A DNA stretch of 64,000 nt from Klebsiella oxytoca NBRC 105695. GTDB taxonomy: Bacteria > Pseudomonadota > Gammaproteobacteria > Enterobacterales > Enterobacteriaceae. Numbering within the stretch: the first letter of the stretch is position 1; each line of letters opens with the position of its first letter. The notes beneath the pieces were generated by a model that was not told the origin of the DNA, searched no databases, and saw only the letters and a program-made list of their open reading frames with translations. This document shows, piece after piece, positions 51,807 through 60,427 of this stretch. Position numbers and translations under genes: made by a program. The DNA lies in assembly GCF_001598695.1 (NCBI RefSeq), contig NZ_BCZK01000005.1:1-64000 (forward strand), given 5' to 3'.

Positions 51807-52739
51807 ATGGCATTTTTGGCAGAAGATTACCCGCGCGACCTGCGCGGCTACGGCGGACAGCCGCCGCACGCGCGGTGGCCGAACAACGCGCGCATCGCCG
51901 TGCAGTTTGTGCTGAACTATGAAGAGGGCTCGGAAAACCACGTGCTGCACGGCGATGCCGGTTCTGAACAGTTTCTGTCCGATATTATCGGCGCCGCCAG
52001 CTATCCTGACCGGCATATGTCGATGGATTCGCTGTATGAGTACGGCAGCCGCGCCGGCTTCTGGCGCATCCATAATGAGTTCAGCAAACGAGGATTGCCG
52101 TTGACCGTGTTCGGCGTCGCGATGGCGCTGGCGCGGCATCCCGAGGTGGTTGAGGCGATTAAGAGGGCGAACTATGACGTGGTCAGTCACGGCTGGCGCT
52201 GGATCCATTACCAGAATATGCCTATCGAGCAGGAGCGGGAGCATCTTCATAAAGCCGTGCAGGTATTAACCGACCTGTTTGGCAAACCGCCCACCGGCTG
52301 GTATACCGGGCGCGACAGCCCCCATACCCGCCAGTTGGTGGTGGAGCACGGTGGTTTTGATTACGACAGCGACTATTATGGCGACGACCTGCCGTTCTGG
52401 AGCGAAGTGGCCTGTAGCGACGGTTCGCGTAGGCCGCACCTGATCGTGCCTTATACCCTCGACGCTAACGATATGCGCTTCGCCACTGCCCAGGGGTTCA
52501 ATACCGCCGAGCAGTTTTATACCTATTTAAAAGACAGCTTCGATGTGCTGTACGCGGAGGGGGCCAGCGCGCCGAAGATGATGTCCATCGGTATGCACTG
52601 TCGTTTGCTGGGGCGCCCGGGCCGCTTCCGGGCGCTGCAGCGCTTTCTTGATTATGTGCAGCAGCACGACCAGGTTTGGGTCTGTACCCGTCAGCAGATT
52701 GCCGACCACTGGCGCGACGTTCATCCGTTCAGGGGGTAA
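51807..52739 (+). CDS. hpxB: HpxB, allantoinase (PuuE type)
   Basis: A 310-residue polysaccharide-deacetylase-fold allantoinase, unrelated to the zinc amidohydrolase AllB. Motifs: NYEEGSENHVLHGD near residue 40, SHGWRWIHY, TGWYTGRDSPHTR and DYDSDYYGDDLPFW. It opens the allantoin ring to allantoate. AAAGAGGTGG precedes the ATG. It ends the hpxSAB operon; REP sequence follows. Confidence 0.95.
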   Translation: MAFLAEDYPRDLRGYGGQPPHARWPNNARIAVQFVLNYEEGSENHVLHGDAGSEQFLSDIIGAASYPDRHMSMDSLYEYGSRAGFWRIHNEFSKRGLPLTVFGVAMALARHPEVVEAIKRANYDVVSHGWRWIHYQNMPIEQEREHLHKAVQVLTDLFGKPPTGWYTGRDSPHTRQLVVEHGGFDYDSDYYGDDLPFWSEVACSDGSRRPHLIVPYTLDANDMRFATAQGFNTAEQFYTYLKDSFDVLYAEGASAPKMMSIGMHCRLLGRPGRFRALQRFLDYVQQHDQVWVCTRQQIADHWRDVHPFRG

Positions 52740-52746
52740 AGTCGTT

Positions 52747-52775
52747 CCCCGGGTAAGCGCAGCGCAACCCGGGGG
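52747..52775. repeat. REP element between hpxB and hpxZ
   Basis: CCCCGGGT and ACCCGGGGG surround AAGCGCAGCGCA, forming a REP palindrome between convergent stop codons. Confidence 0.75.
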
Positions 52776-52796
52776 ATACCGGGAAATGCGCAAGGC

Positions 52797-53183
52797 TTAA
52801 CTCATCAAACTGACCTGAGCGGCGACAATGCGCCAGCCAAAGGGGAAGCGTACCCAGGTCTGCTGCTGGCGACCGATGCGCTCGCTGCCTGCGCGGGTGA
52901 ATTCGGTGCTACACACCGCGTAATCCTCGCCAAAGGTGGTGATGATGGTATGCCGCAGCTCGCGCTGCAAACCCGCTGCCGGACGGGCGGCGCGAAAGGC
53001 GCGGATTTCATCGATGCCGTAGAGATTTTCCCCGGCCCCCAGCCGCACCGTGCGCTTATCGTGCCAGAACAGCTCATCCAGCACCGCGATGTCGTTGCTC
53101 ACCAGCGCTTCCTCATAGCGGTAAAACGCCGCCGTCACCTCGGCGAGAACCAACGGGCGATTAATCTGTTCTGAGCTCATCAT
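52797..53183 (-). CDS. hpxZ: HpxZ, AtzH-like SnoaL-fold protein of the oxalurate pathway
   Basis: A 128-residue NTF2/SnoaL-like (DUF3225) protein. It resembles AtzH of the cyanuric-acid pathway, a small amidohydrolase acting beside an AtzE-AtzG pair; the same trio is seen here as HpxZ-HpxY-HpxX. It has one conserved FWHDKRTVRLGAGENLYG segment and ends RIVAAQVSLMS. It overlaps hpxY by 4 bp. Role in oxalurate breakdown is inferred from the cluster. Confidence 0.88.
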   Translation of the reverse strand: MMSSEQINRPLVLAEVTAAFYRYEEALVSNDIAVLDELFWHDKRTVRLGAGENLYGIDEIRAFRAARPAAGLQRELRHTIITTFGEDYAVCSTEFTRAGSERIGRQQQTWVRFPFGWRIVAAQVSLMS

Positions 53184-54577
53184 GCGGCGATCTCCACCGG
53201 GCGGGCGTCGGTGATGCCCATCTCTTCCAGCGCCCGCGCCGCGCGCAGACAGGCTTGTTCATTAAAGGGCGCGGCAATCAGCTGCAGGCCAATCGGCTGA
53301 CCGTTCGCTGTGCGCAGCGGCACCGTGACGACCGGCAGGCCAAGGAAGGAGATGGGTTGGGTCAGCATCCCCATGCTGGCGCGAATCGGCAGCAGCTGGC
53401 CGTCGATCTCCATGGTCTGCGCGCCGATGAGCGTCGCGCTGCACGGCGTGGCCGGGGCGATTAGCACATCGGCATGAGCGAACAGGCCTTTGAACGCCTG
53501 CTGCGCATAACGGCGAAAGCGCTGAGCCTGGAGATACCAGGAGGAGGGGATCATCGCGCCGGCCAGCAGTCGCTCGCGGGAGTTCGGCTCAAAACGTTCG
53601 GGCTGGCTCCGCAGCGCGGGCAGGTACTGGTTACCGCCCTCGGCGGCGCTGATAATAAACGCCGCCGAGCGGGCCAGTTCGGCCTCCGGGAATATCAGCT
53701 CCTCATGCGCCTCAAGGGCGTGGGTAACGCTGGCAACCGCCGCACGGGCATCGTCATCGCACCATGTCGTAAAATAGCCGCCGAGCGCGGCGCAGCGCAG
53801 GCCATCGAGACCACGCGGCAGCAGATTAGCCGTACGCTCGCTGGCTTTATCGGCCTGAAAACCATCGCTCGGATCGCGCCCCTGCAGCGTATCGTAAACT
53901 GCCGCAAGATCGCCGACGCTGCGGGCAAAAGGACCGATATGGTCAAGGCTGGCGACAAAGGGATGACTGCCGGAGCGCGACAGGCGGCCAAAAGTGGGCT
54001 TAAGGCCAAAGATCCCGCATAGCGAGGCCGGGACGCGAATGGAGCCGTTGGTATCGCTGCCCAGCGAGAAATTCACCAGCCCGGCGGCCACTGCGGCTGC
54101 CGACCCGCCCGAGGAGCCGCCGGCGATCCGCGAAAGATCGTGCGGGTTATGCGTCGCCCCGTAGTGGCTGTTTTCCGTGGTAAAACCGTAGGCGTAGGCA
54201 TCCATATTTAGCATGCCGGATAATAATGCGCCCGCGCTGTGCAGCTGGCGCACCGCCCAGCTGTCGGCTACGGCGGCAGGGCGATCGCTCAACAGCTGCG
54301 CCCCGGCAAGGGTGGTATGGCCGGCGACATCGAACAGATTTTTCACCGCGTAGGGAACGCCTGCCAGTGCGGGCAGGGGCTTTTTTTCCCGTCGCAGGGT
54401 GTCGATATTCTCCGCCTCAGCGAGCATGCGCTTTCCGCTGACGTGGGTCCAGGCGTTGATCTGCGGGTTAACGCGAGCGATATTCTCCAGGGTGTGGCGG
54501 GCAATCTCTTTGGCGCTGAGTTCGCCGGTGGCCAGCGCGCGCTGGATTTCGTGAATGGTCATTTCAGGCAGCTTCAT
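53180..54577 (-). CDS. hpxY: HpxY, AtzE-family amidase-signature protein
   Basis: A 465-residue amidase-signature enzyme with the Ser-cisSer-Lys triad: Lys79 (PYAVKNLF), Ser155 (GGSSGGSAAAVAAG) and nucleophile Ser179 (GSDTNGSIRVPA). Closest described type is AtzE (1-carboxybiuret hydrolase). It probably hydrolyses the oxalurate amide bond with HpxX as a GatC-like partner. It overlaps hpxX by 4 bp. Confidence 0.93.
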   Translation of the reverse strand: MKLPEMTIHEIQRALATGELSAKEIARHTLENIARVNPQINAWTHVSGKRMLAEAENIDTLRREKKPLPALAGVPYAVKNLFDVAGHTTLAGAQLLSDRPAAVADSWAVRQLHSAGALLSGMLNMDAYAYGFTTENSHYGATHNPHDLSRIAGGSSGGSAAAVAAGLVNFSLGSDTNGSIRVPASLCGIFGLKPTFGRLSRSGSHPFVASLDHIGPFARSVGDLAAVYDTLQGRDPSDGFQADKASERTANLLPRGLDGLRCAALGGYFTTWCDDDARAAVASVTHALEAHEELIFPEAELARSAAFIISAAEGGNQYLPALRSQPERFEPNSRERLLAGAMIPSSWYLQAQRFRRYAQQAFKGLFAHADVLIAPATPCSATLIGAQTMEIDGQLLPIRASMGMLTQPISFLGLPVVTVPLRTANGQPIGLQLIAAPFNEQACLRAARALEEMGITDARPVEIAA

Positions 54578-54762
54578 GCTTTATAGACTCCGGCGATTTC
54601 GACGCGCTCGTCGAGGGGAAAGGCCATCAACGGCCCGGCCATGGCGGCAATGCGGCTAAACTGCACTCTGAGTTCTGCGCGCCGCGTATCGTCCAGCTCC
54701 AGCGCCAGCAGCTGTTCCATTTGCGAGAGCCAGGCGTCCCATTCGTTCTGCGATGTTGTCAT
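54574..54762 (-). CDS. hpxX: HpxX, GatC/AtzG-like subunit
   Basis: A 62-residue protein of the DUF4089/AtzG type that partners an AtzE-like amidase, as GatC does with GatA. It contains the conserved N-terminal helix and a FSRIAAMAGPLMAFPLDERVEIAGVY core. It lies between hpxW and hpxY with a 9-bp gap and 4-bp overlap. Easy to overlook because of size. Confidence 0.88.
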   Translation of the reverse strand: MTTSQNEWDAWLSQMEQLLALELDDTRRAELRVQFSRIAAMAGPLMAFPLDERVEIAGVYKA

Positions 54763-54771
54763 TATCAGCTC

Positions 54772-56355
54772 CTAATATCCGGCGGCGGAGCCGTTGCTGC
54801 GCGGATCGCTGGCCCCCTCAAACAGGCCGTTGGGATGACGTACAATCGCTCCCGCATGGCCCATGGCTTCGCTGAAATCGGCCAGCACTTCAACCTCGTG
54901 CCCCAACTGACGCAGGCGGTCAACGCTTTCGGCGCTGAAGCGGCCCTCCAGCTTGAGCGAGTCGGAAGTCTGCCCCCAGGTGCGCCCCAGCAGCCAGCGC
55001 GGTCGGGTGATGCTTTCCTGCAGCGGCGCGTTTTGCATGACGTAGCGGGTGAAGATAGCGGCCTGGGTTTGCGGCTGGCCGTCGCCGCCCATGGAGCCGT
55101 AAACCATCACCCGGCCATCGTTCAGCTTTGCTGCGGCCGGGTTGAGGGTGTGAAACGGCTGTTTACCGGGCGCCAGCGCCAGCAGGTGGCTCGGGTCGAG
55201 GCTGAACGATGCCCCGCGGTTCTGCCAGACAATGCCGCTCTCCGGCAGCACCACGCCGCTGCCGAATTCGTGGTACAGGCTTTGGATAAAGGAGACCGCC
55301 AGCCCGCTTTTATCGATCACCCCCATCCAGACGGTATCGCCCGGGCCTTTACCTGCGCCCCACGGAGCCGCCCGCTGGTCGTCGATGTTATCCGCCAGCG
55401 GCTGCAGCGCCGCCGGTGTCAGCAGGCTCTGAATATCAACATCAAGGTGGCGCGGATCGGTGATGTGCGCGTCGCGCAGACCGAAGGCCAGCTTGGTCGC
55501 CTCCACAATACGGTGGACGGTCATCGCATCGTCGGCGTCGGCCATCGCCAGCCTGTCGGTGATGCCGAGGATCGCCAGCGAAACCAGCCCCTGAGTCGGC
55601 GGCGCGAGGTTCCACAGTTCGCCGTGTCGATGCGCCAGCCTGAGCGGCTGGGGGCGGCGAGCGCGATGCTGCTGCAGGTCGCTAAGGGTGACGGGCAGTC
55701 CGTACTTTTCCATCCCGCGGGCCAGCTGCTCCGCCAGCGGCCCGCGATAGAAGCTATCCAGGCCTTCTTCGGTTAATCGGCGCAGGGTGTTCGCCAGCGC
55801 CGGCTGCAAAAAGCGGCTCCCGGCCTTCGGCGGCTGGCCGTCCACCAGAAAGGTTTCAGCGAAGCCGGGCTGGTCGCGCAGTTCACTGAATTTATCGGCG
55901 CTCGCGCTGGCCTGCGACGCGGTAACCGGGATACCGTTCGCGGCGTAGCCGATGGCATCTTCCAGCAGACGCGTGAGCGGCAGGGCCGCGCCGGTTAACT
56001 CGCGCGACACCTTAAGCGCTTCGTCCCAGCCGCTGACGGTGCCCGCCACGGTCAGCGCCGCCTGCGGACCGCGATGGGGGATCTGCGCGAGGCCGGCGTA
56101 GGCCTGCGGCGTCGCTAACGAACCCGCCGCGCCGCTGGCGTCAATGGCGATGGGGTCGCCCTCGGGCGGCACGATAAGCCAGAAACCATCGCCGCCGAGG
56201 CCGTTCATATGCGGATAAACCACCGCAATGGTCGCGGCGGCGGCGACCATGGCTTCGATGGCGCTTCCGCCTTCGCGCAGTACCGCCAGCGCGCTTTGGC
56301 TGGCCAGATGATGGGGGGCGACCGCCATCCCGTGGGCAGCAACATGACTTTGCAT
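54772..56355 (-). CDS. hpxW: HpxW, oxamate amidohydrolase (Ntn-hydrolase)
   Basis: A 527-residue gamma-glutamyltranspeptidase-family protein, without a signal peptide. The autoprocessing nucleophile is Thr341 in GDTVWMGVIDKSG. HpxW of K. pneumoniae hydrolyses oxamate to oxalate and ammonia. It is the first gene of hpxWXYZ and has a sigma-54 motif about 40 bp upstream. Confidence 0.94.
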   Translation of the reverse strand: MQSHVAAHGMAVAPHHLASQSALAVLREGGSAIEAMVAAAATIAVVYPHMNGLGGDGFWLIVPPEGDPIAIDASGAAGSLATPQAYAGLAQIPHRGPQAALTVAGTVSGWDEALKVSRELTGAALPLTRLLEDAIGYAANGIPVTASQASASADKFSELRDQPGFAETFLVDGQPPKAGSRFLQPALANTLRRLTEEGLDSFYRGPLAEQLARGMEKYGLPVTLSDLQQHRARRPQPLRLAHRHGELWNLAPPTQGLVSLAILGITDRLAMADADDAMTVHRIVEATKLAFGLRDAHITDPRHLDVDIQSLLTPAALQPLADNIDDQRAAPWGAGKGPGDTVWMGVIDKSGLAVSFIQSLYHEFGSGVVLPESGIVWQNRGASFSLDPSHLLALAPGKQPFHTLNPAAAKLNDGRVMVYGSMGGDGQPQTQAAIFTRYVMQNAPLQESITRPRWLLGRTWGQTSDSLKLEGRFSAESVDRLRQLGHEVEVLADFSEAMGHAGAIVRHPNGLFEGASDPRSNGSAAGY

Positions 56356-56392
56356 GAATTTTCCTCAATTAAGCGACTCGTCCGCTGAGGGT

Positions 56393-56408
56393 TGCAAAAG
56401 CTGTTCCA
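56393..56408 (-). promoter_or_regulatory. Sigma-54 promoter of hpxWXYZ
   Basis: On the minus strand TGGAACAGCTTTTGCA matches TGGCAC-N5-TTGCA with one mismatch. No clear NtrC dyad was found in the 120 bp above it. Confidence 0.75.
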
Positions 56409-56422
56409 TATCTGAACGTAAA

Positions 56423-56506
56423 GTTTCACCTGTTGCCGACAACGCGCTTTTTTTGGCGGGACTGGCATACATTATGAATGCGGATACGGTTATGATGCGG
56501 TGAAAC
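56423..56506. repeat. Inverted repeat GTTTCACC...GGTGAAAC between hpxW and hpxU
   Basis: GTTTCACC (56423-56430) and GGTGAAAC (56499-56506) are perfect inverted copies 68 bp apart in the divergent promoter region. They could be HpxU (RpiR) half-sites that loop DNA. Confidence 0.5.
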
Positions 56507-56524
56507 GAAAGTTACAGAGGACTT

Positions 56525-57364
56525 ATGCAACAGCTTGATGAACGACTGAAAGAGCAGTACCCGTCATTATCGCCGCAGGAGCAGCGGGTGGCGGATTTTA
56601 TTTTCGATCATTTTGATGACCTGATTAGCTACAACAGCGCAGAGCTGGCGCAGCTTAGCGGCGTGTCAAAAGCCACGGTCAGCCGGCTGTTCAAGCGCCT
56701 GGGCTATGAGAAGTATAAGGATATGCGCGATGAGCTGCGTACCCTGCGCCAGAGCGGTATGCCGCTGACCGACAATCGCGATGCGGTACAGGGCAATACT
56801 CTGCTGGCGCGCCACTATAAACAGGAGATGGCCAACCTGACACAATGGGTTAACGCGCTGGATGTTCAGCAGTTCGCCGAGGCGATTCAGGCGCTGGTCG
56901 CCGCCCGGCGTATTGTGATTGTCGGCATGCGTAATGCTTATCCTGCGGCGCTGCATCTGCGTCAGCAGCTACTGCAGGCGCGCGGGCAGGTACTGGTGCT
57001 GCCGCTGCCCGGACAAAGCCTGAGCGAGGAACTGGTGGATCTCAGCGCCGACGACCTGGTGGTGGTGATGGCATTCCGCCGCCGCCCGCGAATCATTCGC
57101 CCTCTGCTGCAGCAGCTACAGAGCAGCGATATTCCGGTGCTGCTGATGTGCGAGCCGCAGGCCCACGGTCTGTTTCCGCTGGCGCGCTGGCGGCTTTGCG
57201 CGCCGCTGGATAGCGTGTCGGCCTACGACAGCTACGCGTCGGTCAACAGCCTGATCAATCTGCTGTCGAACGCCTTTTTGCACGAAATTCTCGATAAAGG
57301 TCGCCCGCGCATTCACGATATTGCCACGCTCTACCAGCAGCTGGATGAGCTGGAACAGCGATGA
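56525..57364 (+). CDS. hpxU: HpxU, RpiR-family regulator
   Basis: A 279-residue RpiR/MurR-type regulator: HTH_6 domain at about 5-80 (ELAQLSGVSKATVSRLFKRLGY) and a SIS-like domain at about 120-260 for a sugar-phosphate- or ligand-like effector, with VIVGMRNAYPAALHLRQQL. It is divergent from hpxWXYZ and upstream of hpxFGHIJK. Target sites are inferred. Confidence 0.92.
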   Translation: MQQLDERLKEQYPSLSPQEQRVADFIFDHFDDLISYNSAELAQLSGVSKATVSRLFKRLGYEKYKDMRDELRTLRQSGMPLTDNRDAVQGNTLLARHYKQEMANLTQWVNALDVQQFAEAIQALVAARRIVIVGMRNAYPAALHLRQQLLQARGQVLVLPLPGQSLSEELVDLSADDLVVVMAFRRRPRIIRPLLQQLQSSDIPVLLMCEPQAHGLFPLARWRLCAPLDSVSAYDSYASVNSLINLLSNAFLHEILDKGRPRIHDIATLYQQLDELEQR

Positions 57365-57385
57365 TGGGGCGCCAGCGTGGTGCTT

Positions 57386-57402
57386 TGCATGGTTTTGGTG
57401 CG
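57386..57402. promoter_or_regulatory. NtrC-type enhancer upstream of hpxF
   Basis: TGCATGGTTTTGGTGCG resembles TGCAC-N7-GTGCA (mismatches at fifth and last base). Its centre is about 145 bp before the expected transcription start, typical for NtrC. Confidence 0.6.
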
Positions 57403-57511
57403 ATGAAATATGCAGAAATCAGCGCCGCTGGTTCCTCTTTACTCTTCTCTTTCTCTTGTTTTACTGGCCCTTAAGCGAAGCGTTGCCGATGGCGCAGTGC
57501 ATAAATTTATC

Positions 57512-57527
57512 TGGCACATTAGTTGCA
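57512..57527 (+). promoter_or_regulatory. Sigma-54 promoter of hpxFGHIJK
   Basis: TGGCACATTAGTTGCA is a full match to TGGCAC-N5-TTGCA, 52 bp before the hpxF start. It is the best sigma-54 promoter in the window. Confidence 0.9.
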
Positions 57528-57579
57528 AAAGTGACTTTAAAGAATCTTTTGTTTCATGCTAACGTAACGGGTAAATATC

Positions 57580-58365
57580 ATGAAGAAACTGTTGATCGCG
57601 CTGGCCGGGGCCGCTTGTCTGTTAACCAACCTCTCGGCGGCGAAAGCTGACCAGCTGCAGGATATCGAAAAACGCGGCGTGATCCGCATTGCGGTGCCGC
57701 AGGATTTCCCGCCGTTTGGCTCGGTGGGCACCGACCTTCAGCCGCAGGGCTACGACATCGATATGGCGCGCTATCTTGCCAAAGAGATGAAGCTCAAGCT
57801 GCAGCTGGTACCTGTGACCAGCGCCAATCGCGTGCCTTATCTGCAAACCGATAAGGTAGATCTGGTGATTTCCAGCCTGGGTAAAAACGCCGAGCGCGAG
57901 AAGGTGATCGATTTTAGCCGGGCCTACGCGCCGTTCTTTCTCGGCGTATTTGGCGCGAAAGGCGCTGAGCTGAAAGACCCGGCGGCGCTGAGCGGTAAAA
58001 GCGTTGGCGTAACCCGCGGCGCGGTGGAAGACATGGTGCTGACCAGCGTGGCGCCGAAAGAGGCGCAGATTAAGCGCTACGAAGACAACAACACCACGCT
58101 GTCGGCGTACCTTTCCGGTCAGGTGCAGTATGTGGCTACCGGTAACCTGGTGGTGGCGGCCATCGCCCGGCAGAACGCCGATAAAGCGCCGGTGCCGAGC
58201 TTTATGCTGAAAGATTCGCCGTGCTTTATTGGTCTGAAAAAGAACCAACCGGCCCTGAAGGCGAAAGTGGATGCGTTGATTGAGCAGGGGGTAAAAGACG
58301 GCACTCTCAACGGCCTTTCCGAGAAATGGCTGAAAGCGCCGCTGCCTGCCAGCCTCGGCGCATAA
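57580..58365 (+). CDS. hpxF: HpxF, periplasmic amino-acid-type solute-binding protein
   Basis: A 261-residue class-3 solute-binding protein with signal peptide (cut after SAAKA near residue 22). Family pattern: GVIRIAVPQDFPPFGSVGTDLQPQGYDID and SGKSVGVTRGAVEDM. It is the substrate receptor of the HpxGHI transporter, probably for allantoate, ureidoglycine or a related ureide, based on its operon. Confidence 0.9.
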   Translation: MKKLLIALAGAACLLTNLSAAKADQLQDIEKRGVIRIAVPQDFPPFGSVGTDLQPQGYDIDMARYLAKEMKLKLQLVPVTSANRVPYLQTDKVDLVISSLGKNAEREKVIDFSRAYAPFFLGVFGAKGAELKDPAALSGKSVGVTRGAVEDMVLTSVAPKEAQIKRYEDNNTTLSAYLSGQVQYVATGNLVVAAIARQNADKAPVPSFMLKDSPCFIGLKKNQPALKAKVDALIEQGVKDGTLNGLSEKWLKAPLPASLGA

Positions 58366-58374
58366 GGTCCGGGC

Positions 58375-59040
58375 ATGACGGAGCAACTTCATTTCTCTGC
58401 GCTCTGGCCGCACTGGCCGGAGCTGCTGGCGGGGCTGTGGGTGACCATCCAGCTAACGGTACTGGCGACGCTCGGTGGCCTGACGATTGGCATCTTCGGC
58501 GCCGCCATCCGCAGCGGGCGGCCCACGTGGTTCAGCCGGATTTGGGGCGGGTATGTCGAATTGATTCGCAACACGCCATTTGTGGTACAGCTGTTTTTTA
58601 TCGTCTTCGGCTTACCGAACCTGGGGCTAAAGATGACGGCGGGCGAGGCCGCGCTGCTGGCGATGGTGGTCAATCTTGGGGCCTACAGTACCGAGATCGT
58701 GCGCGCCGGTATTCAGGTCACGCCGAAGGGGCAGTGGGAAGCAGGGCGCGTGCTGGGGCTGACCCGGACGCAGACCTTTATTCAGGTGATTCTGCCGCCT
58801 GCGCTGCAGCGCATTTATCCGGCGCTGGTGAGCCAGTGCATCATCGTCATGCTCGGTTCGTCGGTAGTGTCGCAGGTCTCTTATGAAGAGCTGACCTTTG
58901 CCGCTAACCTGATCCAGTCGCGCACCTTCCTCAGCTTTGAGGTCTACCTGGTGACGACAGGAATTTATTTGGTGCTGTCGATAACGATGCGCCAGCTGCT
59001 GATGGCGGCAGGACGAAAATGGCTGGGGGTGCAGGCATGA
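58375..59040 (+). CDS. hpxG: HpxG, ABC permease
   Basis: A 221-residue HisM/GlnP-type permease with four to five membrane helices and the EAA loop AGIQVTPKGQWEAGRVLGLT. It pairs with HpxH as a heterodimeric channel. Its stop overlaps hpxH start. Confidence 0.92.
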   Translation: MTEQLHFSALWPHWPELLAGLWVTIQLTVLATLGGLTIGIFGAAIRSGRPTWFSRIWGGYVELIRNTPFVVQLFFIVFGLPNLGLKMTAGEAALLAMVVNLGAYSTEIVRAGIQVTPKGQWEAGRVLGLTRTQTFIQVILPPALQRIYPALVSQCIIVMLGSSVVSQVSYEELTFAANLIQSRTFLSFEVYLVTTGIYLVLSITMRQLLMAAGRKWLGVQA

Positions 59041-59696
59041 TGACCACCTTTACCGATTGGGACATTGTTCGCAATCTGCTGCTGGCCGGGCGCTGGACGG
59101 TGCTGCTGTCGCTGGTGGCGTTTCTCGGCGGCGCGCTGGTCACTCTGCCGCTGCTGCTGCTGCGCATGACCGGCGGGCGTCAGATAAAGCGCCTGATCCG
59201 CGGCTATGTTGAGCTGTTTCAGGGAACGCCGCTGCTGATGCAGCTGTTTCTTGCCTTTTTCGGCGTGGCGCTGTTCGGCATCGACGTTTCGGCGTGGACC
59301 GCGGCATCGCTGGCGCTGACGCTGTATACCAGCGCGTTTTTGCTCGATATCTGGTTTGGCAGCATCCGCGCGCTGCCAAAAGGGCAGTGGGAAGCATCGC
59401 GCTGTCTGGGGCTGAGCTTTGGCCAGACGCTCTATCGGGTCGTTGCGCCGCAGGCGCTGCGGATCGCCATCGCCCCGACGGTGGGGTTTGCCGTGCAGGT
59501 GATTAAGGGCACGGCGCTGGCGTCGATTATCGGCTTCGTTGAGCTGACCAAAGCGGGCACCATTCTGACCAACGTGACGTATCAGCCGTTTAAAGTCTTC
59601 GCGCTGGTGGCGCTGGGCTATTTCATTCTGTGTTATCCGCTGTCCCGCTACAGCCGTTATCTGGAGAACAAATTCAATGCCTCTCATCACCATTAA
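59037..59696 (+). CDS. hpxH: HpxH, ABC permease
   Basis: A 219-residue second permease of the same type, with EAA loop GSIRALPKGQWEASRCLGLSFGQT cut across residues about 110-135. The start is ATG 59037 (or the next codon). It overlaps hpxG by 4 bp and hpxI by 20 bp. Confidence 0.92.
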   Translation: MMTTFTDWDIVRNLLLAGRWTVLLSLVAFLGGALVTLPLLLLRMTGGRQIKRLIRGYVELFQGTPLLMQLFLAFFGVALFGIDVSAWTAASLALTLYTSAFLLDIWFGSIRALPKGQWEASRCLGLSFGQTLYRVVAPQALRIAIAPTVGFAVQVIKGTALASIIGFVELTKAGTILTNVTYQPFKVFALVALGYFILCYPLSRYSRYLENKFNASHHH

Positions 59697-60417
59697 TCAG
59701 ATGCAGAAGTATTACGGCGATAATCACGTGCTCAAGGGCGTCGATCTGGATATCGATATGGGCGAAGTGATCTCGATTATCGGCCGCAGCGGGTCCGGCA
59801 AAAGTACGCTGCTGCGCTGCATCAACGGCCTGGAAGGCTATCAGGATGGCAGCATTAAGCTCGGCGGGATGACTATTACCGACCGCGACTCGCAGGCGCG
59901 GGAGATCAGCCGCTCTATCGGCATGGTGTTCCAGAACTTTAACCTGTTCCCGCATATGACGGCGCTGGAAAACGTGATGCTGGCGCCGCGTCGGGTGCTG
60001 AAGAAGAGCGCCGCCGAGTGTCGGGAGCTGGCCCAGCGGATGCTGGAAAAGGTCGGGCTTGGCGACCGGCTGGATTACTACCCGTCCAGTCTTTCCGGCG
60101 GTCAGCAGCAGCGCGTGGCGATTGCCCGCGCGCTGGCGATGTCGCCAAAAGTTTTACTCTGTGACGAGATCACCTCGGCGCTGGATCCCGAGCTGGTTGG
60201 CGAAGTGCTTAAAGTGCTGGAGCAGCTGGCGGCGGAGGGCATGACGCTGATTCTCGTGACCCATGAAATGAATTTTGCCCGCGAAGTGGGCGACCGCGTG
60301 GTGTTTATGCATCAGGGGCGCGTCTGGGAGCAGGGGGACAGCAAAACGCTGTTCGCTAACCCGCAGACCAGCGAACTGAAGCAGTTTATTTCATCCGTGC
60401 GCGGCTTAAATCAATAA
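59677..60417 (+). CDS. hpxI: HpxI, ABC transporter ATPase
   Basis: A 246-residue polar-amino-acid-type ATPase: Walker A GRSGSGKST, signature LSGGQQQRVAIARAL, Walker B VLLCDEITSALDP and switch His in VTHEMNFAREV. Together with HpxFGH it forms an ABC importer. It precedes the catabolic genes hpxJK. Confidence 0.95.
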   Translation: MPLITINQMQKYYGDNHVLKGVDLDIDMGEVISIIGRSGSGKSTLLRCINGLEGYQDGSIKLGGMTITDRDSQAREISRSIGMVFQNFNLFPHMTALENVMLAPRRVLKKSAAECRELAQRMLEKVGLGDRLDYYPSSLSGGQQQRVAIARALAMSPKVLLCDEITSALDPELVGEVLKVLEQLAAEGMTLILVTHEMNFAREVGDRVVFMHQGRVWEQGDSKTLFANPQTSELKQFISSVRGLNQ

Positions 60418-60427
60418 GGAATCAAAA

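Noticed and set aside
54721..55776. A 351-codon plus-strand frame antisense to hpxW
   Set aside because: No domain, start site or promoter; hpxW on the other strand is clear.
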